A program made the position numbers and the translations under genes. A DNA stretch of 24,978 nt from positions 1 through 24,978 of the forward strand of contig JAYMTF010001249.1 in assembly GCA_036897485.1 (NCBI GenBank), in the 5' to 3' direction. Below are positions 19,894-24,978 of this stretch, in pieces. Each line of letters opens with the position of its first letter. The first letter of the stretch is position 1. The notes below the pieces were generated by a model that was not told the DNA's origin, did not search any database, and worked only from the letters and a program-made list of their open reading frames with translations. Origin of the DNA: Pelargonium nanum. Its lineage: Eukaryota; Streptophyta; Magnoliopsida; Geraniales; Geraniaceae.

Positions 19894-20430
19894 TTCGGGA
19901 ACATCTGGAGGAGAAAGGAAGCTGATGCCAATGACCGAAGAAGAGCTCGAGAGGAGATCATCTTTGTACAACCTGTTGATGCCAGTGATGGACCAGTATG
20001 AGCTCTTGGCTAGCCCCGTCTTAACCAGCTACTACAAAAGCAAACACTTTAGGGACAGAGCAATGGCCTTCAATTCCTCTGGTGTGCACCATGTATGCTT
20101 CTTCAGAGTGTTTCTTTGGGCACAAATGGTCCAACACCATTTTTGCGAAAGGAAGATTTGGTTGATCTTGTTGACGTCAAGCTTAGACAAGAATATGAGC
20201 TTGTCGTCACCACCTATGCCGGTAATAGTTCATTTTTTTAGTTTATTTCGTTTGGTATTTATGTAGGCCTCTATCGCTATAGAGTGGGAGACATTCTTCG
20301 AGCCGAGGGATTCAAGAACAGGGCTCCACAATTCAGCTTCGTGTGCCAAAAGAACGTAGTCTTGAGCATTGACTCAGACAAAACCGACGAAGTTGAGCTA
20401 CAAAATGCAGTCAAGAACGCGACCAAATGA
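19894..20430 (+). pseudogene. GH3 acyl-amido synthetase pseudogene, several deletions
   Basis: Pieces of a GH3 gene (auxin-responsive family joining amino acids to IAA or jasmonate) lie in order. The first is [12 protein letters not shown]...[20 protein letters not shown] (from 19894, after an AG acceptor); it holds the ATP-binding motif of the family. After a deletion comes [15 protein letters not shown], then [11 protein letters not shown] (20088 on, in another frame), then [20 protein letters not shown] (20164-20221, in a further frame). After a 45-nt intron (20222-20266) with intact GT and AG comes [15 protein letters not shown]...[16 protein letters not shown], stopping at 20430. Large internal segments, the first exon and the last roughly 100 or more residues of a normal protein of about 600 are missing, and frames shift twice. 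An intron this short is below the usual plant minimum. It cannot encode an enzyme. Family identity is certain; the subgroup is unclear. Confidence 0.9.
20232..20418 (+). repeat. Left arm of the GH3 inverted repeat
   Basis: It covers the end of the GH3 intron remnant and most of the last GH3 exon piece. It is the reverse complement of 20459-20609 with 9 differences over about 151 aligned bases, plus 36 bases unpaired here (deleted in the other arm). Confidence 0.95.
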
Positions 20431-20458
20431 CAAATAAAACATGTTTGACTACGTTCGT

Positions 20459-20609
20459 GTTCTTGACTGCATTTTGTAGCTCAACTTCGTCAGTCTTATC
20501 TGAATCAATGCTCAAGACTATGTTCTTGAATCCCTCGACTCAAAGAATGTCTCCCACTCTATAGCGATAGAGGCCTACATAAATGCGAAACGAAATAAAC
20601 TAAAAAAAT
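20459..20609 (-). repeat. Right arm of the GH3 inverted repeat
   Basis: Inverted second copy of the same intron-exon piece, separated from the left arm by a 40-nt loop. It lacks 36 bases (12 codons), removed between two AAGAAC copies. In GH3 sense it has a CGA-to-TGA stop where the left arm keeps Arg, but it retains Val (GTC) where the left arm has Ala (GCC). Confidence 0.95.
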
Positions 20610-20700
20610 CTTGTACAAGGTCCAGCCATTCGGAGATGATACAAATATAACATTGTATTTGTATAATGTTTGAAATGTTGTATTTCAAATACAAATAAAA

Positions 20701-20838
20701 CATGTTTTGAATACTATTAAATTTGACTCAATACAAAACTAATTCTTAGAGTTTCCAAACACTTTATTTGACTCAAGTCCAACATTTTAAATCAAATACT
20801 GGTTTTCAAACCCAACATAAATGAACTCTAACAAACGC
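20701..20838 (-). repeat. Right inverted end of the candidate element
   Basis: Reverse complement partner of 18618-18720. The sequence just inside it (20691-20707) recurs as a 17-bp copy in the GH3 hairpin loop (20430-20446). Confidence 0.6.
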
Positions 20839-21379
20839 ATATATACTTCCCTAGAGTTGGTCTGCAAAGCTGGTTTCTTGTAAGGCTTGAGAGTGAAAAA
20901 AGTTGTGCTCTTTTGGTGGTAGTGCTAAAGTAAATAGCACCAATTGTAGACCCAAATGATGTCATAAACACATTTTCTTGAAAAGGAAAAAAAAAAACAA
21001 AAACAAAAATCTAAAGCCAATTTCACAAATCTCTTGCACCTTTTAAACTCATCATAGACCAAATGACAACTCTTGAAATTAAGTTATATGATCTTTCTAT
21101 ATGAAAACATTGATTCCTCAATGAAAAGAGAACATTACAAATGAGGTAGAGATGTTATTATAACTATCATAATCCTTCTTCTTCTTCCCTTGGAGTTTGG
21201 AGATTGCATACAATAAACTAGCACAACTCTTTAGTCAACTAGCAAATACTTAAAAACCTCCCTCTCCTACAATTCTCTAAATTCTCACTGCTAATGCATA
21301 ATCTATACATATCTCTTATATATAGAGAGAGCTAAGCATATATTTATAAAATTTATTCTCATTCGAGTTTGAGCCGGCA
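20839..21379. other. Intergenic region and 3' UTR side of the trihelix gene
   Basis: AT-rich sequence without a gene. The part next to 21379 is presumably the 3' untranslated region of the minus-strand trihelix gene. Nothing else is recognisable. Confidence 0.5.
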
Positions 21380-23314
21380 TCAATTTCTTCCAATTCTCAA
21401 CGAAGAATCAACGTTTTTACCAACCCCAGCGATGATCCGAGCAATCTCCAATTGGGTATTGGCTATAATCTCAGTTCTCTTGAGATCCATTTCTCCTCTC
21501 TTGGCGTCGGCTTCAACTCTCATCCTCTCCAACTCCCTCATTGTGTCCATTCTTGCTTGCTCCGACCTCACCATGACTTCTGCTAACCATCGTATGCTCT
21601 CGGCTATCTCCCATTGTTCCCTTCTTCGCTTCTTCTTGCTCTTTTGATTCTCCATCGCCATCTTCATCTTCTCCGATCTCATGTTCTCCTTTTCGGGGAT
21701 GTAAACAGCCGGTGTGCTACTGTCTGTCTCCACAGGAATCTTGTCCGATAGCTGGTGATCAGATAATTTGGTTCCCACTCCATCTTCCTGCAGTTTAGTT
21801 ATAAGAACAATCATATAACATTTATACACATCTTGCCCATAATTGCAAATATTCATTTCAGTTAGGCCACAACAGTATTGACAAATATACAAGACTTTGT
21901 ATACAGAGCATGATAGAGTAACTATGAAGTATGACAATTATAAATAAGAAATGCTGTCTGATCCACAAGATCTAACATGATTGTAACATCTTTTATTTTG
22001 ATATGAAAATTTTAAAAATCTTCCAAATTACTACTATGTAAGTATCTGGGTTCATATGTACTAACATTCTGAATTCAGCTTTTGTGTGTCCTGTTTTTTT
22101 AAGAAGTATTGTTTACTCCAAATTGGAGTTGAGGGTTGAAAATGTCACCATTTTGTAACCCAAACTCTCATGAATAATATTTTGATGGAAAAAATGTATG
22201 ATGGAGTTTACGGTTGAGACTCAGCCAAGTCTACGAGAATTTAACACGTTGCGAATGACACTATATCCCAGAGAGCTCATTCAGATCCAATTCGATTGTG
22301 TCTTGACTGACTGAGGGTTGTTTATAGGAAAAGTCTTGACATAGTAAGTATTAAGAGTTTCCATTAAACCATCATTTTATAATAGTCTCATTTTCATAGT
22401 CATATGATAGCAATGCATCATATAAATATAATTATATTTGATAGACAAGTAGGGCCATTGCTCCAACTTGGGACAAAATAGATATTTTGGAGCTACTACA
22501 CAAGTTTTAAGCCAGTCTTGTTCAACCTACCTTTATAATTTATACAAAGGATCATAAATGGTGAATAATTTGAAAGAAGAAAAAAATCAAAATGTAAATT
22601 TAAGACACATTTTTAGTGTGAGAAAAATAAAAGTCACATGAATTAACTCACAATTAAATAAAAGAAATAAATCTAGTCAGAAATTGGGAAAGGTAATTAA
22701 ATGAATGCAGTTCAGTCACTGACCTTCACCGTCCGGTGATCGGCCCCATTGGATCCAATCGAGTTCTGTGCAATTCCAACCGGAGGAGCAGGAGGAGGAG
22801 CTGCCGGAGGCGGCGGCGGAAGCGGTTGCGCAGCCACGAACGGCGGTCCTGACGGATCCACCAACATCAAGGAATGATGGATAGGCACCGCCTCCGGCGG
22901 CGGAGGAAGAGGAGGTGGTGGCGGAGCGGTTCCGCGGAGCAAGAGGTCGAGGCGGGGGTAGAGGGGCCAGGAGGATCCGTCGGCGGTGGCGGACTCGGAG
23001 CGGTAGCGTTTCTTCATGGACTCGATCTTGTTCTTGCACTGGGTCTGGGTTTTGGGGGATTTGGTGGAGTTGGCGCGGGACGAGACGTGGCGAGCCACGT
23101 CCTCCCAGTCGTGGCCCTTGAGCTTGGCTCGGTTTCGGAGCGCCCATTTGGTCTCGTACGCCTCCAGGAGGCTCGAGACCGCACCTTCGCTCCACTCGTC
23201 TCTCTTCAGCCTGTCTCCGCCGCCTCCGCCGCCGCCGGCGGCGGGTTTTTTGGGCGACGGGTCGTCTTTGAAAGTGTGGTTAAGTTGGTGGCTAAGCTCT
23301 GGTTTGTGATCCAT
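21380..23314 (-). CDS. Trihelix transcription factor, SIP1/ASIL-like, two exons
   Basis: Minus-strand gene with exon 1 at 23314-22724, a 936-base intron (AAG/GTCAGT donor, CTGCAG/GAAG acceptor, phase 0) and exon 2 at 21787-21380. The product has 332 residues. The trihelix DNA-binding domain spans about 38-105: W41 in helix 1 (DEWSEGAVSSLLEAYETKW), W70 in helix 2 (GHDWEDVARHV) and Ile in place of the third Trp (CKNKIESMKKRYR), as in the SIP1 clade, followed by its fourth helix (WPLYPRLDLLL, 116-126). A glycine run precedes the domain and a long proline-rich linker follows. Exon 2 adds a basic NLS-like KSKKKRRR and a long charged coiled coil (IAESIRWLAEVMVRSEQARM...) ending IARIIAGVGKN, the clade's dimerisation helix. 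Relatives such as ASIL1/2 repress seed maturation genes by binding GT elements. Exon 1 is much more GC-rich than its surroundings. Confidence 0.92.
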
Positions 23315-23835
23315 CTCTTCTCTCTCCCATAATCAGAACCAGCTGTAGCCTGTGTTGGCTGTAGCTTGAGATGAGAATTGAGAAGAGAAGAGAGGATTTG
23401 AATTTTCAGGTATTGTTAGTTAAATGGTTTAAGCTGCTAAGATATCACCACTAGCATTACAGAGAGATGGAGACTGGAGAGAGTTTTGAGTGGGCAACTC
23501 ACTTTTTGAGAGCCAAAGCAACTACCACATTAGACAGTGGAATTTTATTTTAGAGAGTCATGGCCAATGAATTATTGGTTGTGTATGTATTTGTACTATT
23601 GTGCATATGTGCTCTAAAAAATTACTAACTAATTTATTATTAAAATATTATAGTGAAACAATACACATGTACAACATGAACACATCCGTGTCGCAACATG
23701 AGAAATCATGTCGCGACATAAGTTAGGTTGAAGCCCCAAATAGTTAATTTGAGCATCCAAGCAGTATGAGAGTGGCGGGGTTCGAGGGGGGCAAGTTCAT
23801 TAGCTTGAGATGAGTCTCACATCACGAGTATGCCC

Positions 23836-23985
23836 TTTGGGAGCTAGTCCGCTAGGCTGTGTTCCAGGAACAAGTCCGCGAGCATAAGCAAATTTGTGAA
23901 GTCCCGTTAGGAAATCAAGTCCACGAAACCGCATTTTGAGAGCAAGTCCGCGAAGTCGTGTTTTGAGAGCAAATTCTCATCGGCA
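23836..23985. repeat. Degenerate minisatellite, core AAGTCCGCGA
   Basis: Imperfect copies of (C)AAGTCCGCGA with a TTTTGAGAG-like spacer start near 23845, 23871, 23916, 23943 and 23970. The last three are 27 bases apart, the earlier ones 25-45. They are GC-richer than the flanks. Confidence 0.6.
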
Positions 23986-24420
23986 GGTTTTGTCAACATG
24001 AAATGGAAATGACGTGGCGTCCAAGCGCCATATGTCGTGCCATCATTCGTGAAGTTGATTTATGATCTTTTGGGTAGCATCAAAGGCTAATCCAACGAAA
24101 TGAATTATATTGTTTGTGGCCACATGCGTGCGATCACTACACGACCGCGTGGCTTGTGTGCAGCCATGACTCACCCTTGGTCAATACAAGGTCAATTTTT
24201 TTAAAATTTAATACCACGAAGTGTCCTAAACTCACGGTTGACACTTCTAAGCATTAGCATGACAATGTATAATCAAACAAGTGTAAGGTATTTATTTGTT
24301 TTACCTTTTTGGGGGGTTACTGTGTTGGATGGAAGTTTGTTGTTTTGAGTGGGTGTGTTTTGGTTTTATTGTTACGGTTGAGGTGTTTTGGCTGTTAGCG
24401 TTGAAATGAAGCCATCCAAA

Positions 24421-24480
24421 ATGGAGGTGGTGGTGATGGTGGTGGTGGAGGTGATGGTGGTGGTGGTGGAGTGGAGGTGG
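24421..24480. repeat. GGT/GGA-rich low-complexity block
   Basis: Irregular (GGT)n tract with GGA and GAT interruptions. It is G-rich on the plus strand, so a G-quadruplex in RNA or DNA is conceivable. Confidence 0.85.
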
Positions 24481-24797
24481 GTCACTCACGTGGGTCTGTC
24501 ACCCACTTTCTTTCAATTCTAGCTCACTACCCAATCCTCTACCTTTACAAGGCCATTGCCTTTTACCTTTTGCAACCTTTGGTGGATTCATCACCACTAG
24601 TGGTATAGCCTAATTAAAGACTTGTGTAGCCACACTACCATTTTGCAATTTTTGTCCATCATATTTTTACTTTTATTTGTTTATTTATTGCTCATAGTGG
24701 TCCATCTCCATCATCCTATTTACTATAAACCAAATTTTAGTTTTTGAATTTTGGGATGAACACCTATGAATAGAAGAACTTGTAATAGATTGACTGT

Positions 24798-24978
24798 GGA
24801 AAAAGTGCTAAAATAGTCTATAAACTATTCAGATCGTGCCATTTTCGTCAACGTGCGGTATTAGTCCAAAGTATTTCAAAAAGCGTGCCGATTCAGGACA
24901 TTCCGTTAAATACTATGACGGAATCCGTTAAGTCCGCTTACGTGGCAAAAGAAATAAAAATGTCACGTCAGCGCACTT
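24798..24978. repeat. Probable dispersed repeat cut by the window edge
   Basis: The wording of this stretch (GCTAAAATAGTCTATAAACT, ATTCAGATCGTGCCATTTTC, TCCGTTAAATACTATGACGG, ACGTGGCAAAAG) resembles a dispersed repeat common in dicot genomes, of the type 'reply ... gtccctgaactattcag ... ccgttaa ... gacgtggc'. Its right end lies outside the window. The family was recognised by pattern only. Confidence 0.35.

Larger units (their letters stand above)
18618..20838. mobile_element. Candidate Pack-type element carrying GH3 fragments
   Basis: The two ends are diverged inverted copies of each other. The left end 18618-18720 (starting GTGTTTG, ending ATTCAAAACATG) matches the reverse complement of 20701-20838 (outer end CAAACGC). 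The best-conserved part, 18666-18720 against 20701-20753, includes TGAGTCAAAT and ATTCAAAACATG. Similarity continues inward as ATTTGTATTT-(A/G)-AAATACAACATTT. The interior holds a promoter-like block, a SINE fragment, GH3 gene pieces and an inverted GH3 arm. No transposase was seen and no target-site duplication was found, so the superfamily (MULE-like, hAT or other) and the exact limits are uncertain. Confidence 0.5.
23315..24978. other. Right-hand intergenic region
   Basis: The first 250 bases are the trihelix leader and promoter. Beyond them are a degenerate short tandem repeat (23836-23985), a GGT-rich low-complexity block (24421-24480) and, at the very edge, repeat-like sequence (24798-24978). 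No gene is supported; the frame at 24301-24489 is only histidine and proline from the GGT repeat. Confidence 0.55.

Noticed and set aside
22874-23332. Plus-strand open frame of 152 codons and other frames over trihelix exon 1
   Set aside because: They are shadows of the GC-rich trihelix exon on the other strand.
23836-23985. CRISPR-like spaced repeats
   Set aside because: The repeats are degenerate and irregularly spaced, and the DNA is a plant nuclear genome.
24301-24489. Minus-strand frame rich in His and Pro
   Set aside because: It is a low-complexity translation of the GGT-rich block, with no domain.

Overview
This is nuclear DNA from a flowering plant, most likely a eudicot. It is AT-rich intergenic sequence with widely spaced genes of plant-specific types: a VQ-motif protein, an mTERF, an ARGOS/OSR protein, a SIP1-clade trihelix factor and GH3 fragments. 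It also has GT-AG introns, plant-style TATA boxes, a Stowaway-type MITE and SINE-like retroposons. The species cannot be told from the sequence.

Layout, left to right. A single-exon SIB-like VQ protein gene (1255-1689, +) has a TATA box. After about 2.5 kb without a recognisable gene comes a TRAPPC12-like TPR protein (4169-5311, -). It is divergent from a mitochondrial-type mTERF gene (6038-7162, +), and the two share a roughly 0.7 kb intergenic region holding a repeated promoter-like block. The mTERF 3' side (7163-9001) holds a small relic of a SINA-type E3 ligase. A four-exon Nudix hydrolase gene follows on the minus strand (9002-12741). Its first intron carries a Stowaway MITE and a tandem duplication. 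The 3.1 kb beyond it hold a G-box, a SINE with a perfect 17-bp target-site duplication and a 20-bp inverted repeat. An ARGOS/OSR-like organ-size gene (15886-16212, +) comes next. A 2.4 kb gene-poor stretch then carries a second retroposon, in minus orientation, also with a 17-bp duplication. The last gene is a two-exon trihelix transcription factor (21380-23314, -), followed by low-complexity and repeat-derived DNA.

The most unusual part is 18618-20838. Two diverged inverted ends bracket a mosaic of a promoter-like block, a SINE-like fragment, broken pieces of an auxin-conjugating GH3 acyl-amido synthetase gene and, immediately after them, an inverted second copy of the last GH3 piece. The GH3 arms pair over about 151 bp at roughly 94% identity around a 40-nt loop. 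RNA transcribed through here would fold into a long hairpin with GH3 sequence in its stem. That is the arrangement proposed for young small-RNA/MIRNA loci born by inverted duplication, here apparently inside a gene-capturing, Pack-type element. Whether it is transcribed or diced cannot be seen from sequence.

The intact genes belong to unrelated pathways: plastid/nuclear defence regulation, vesicle tethering, organelle gene expression, nucleotide sanitation, organ growth and transcription. They look like ordinary plant neighbours, not a cluster.
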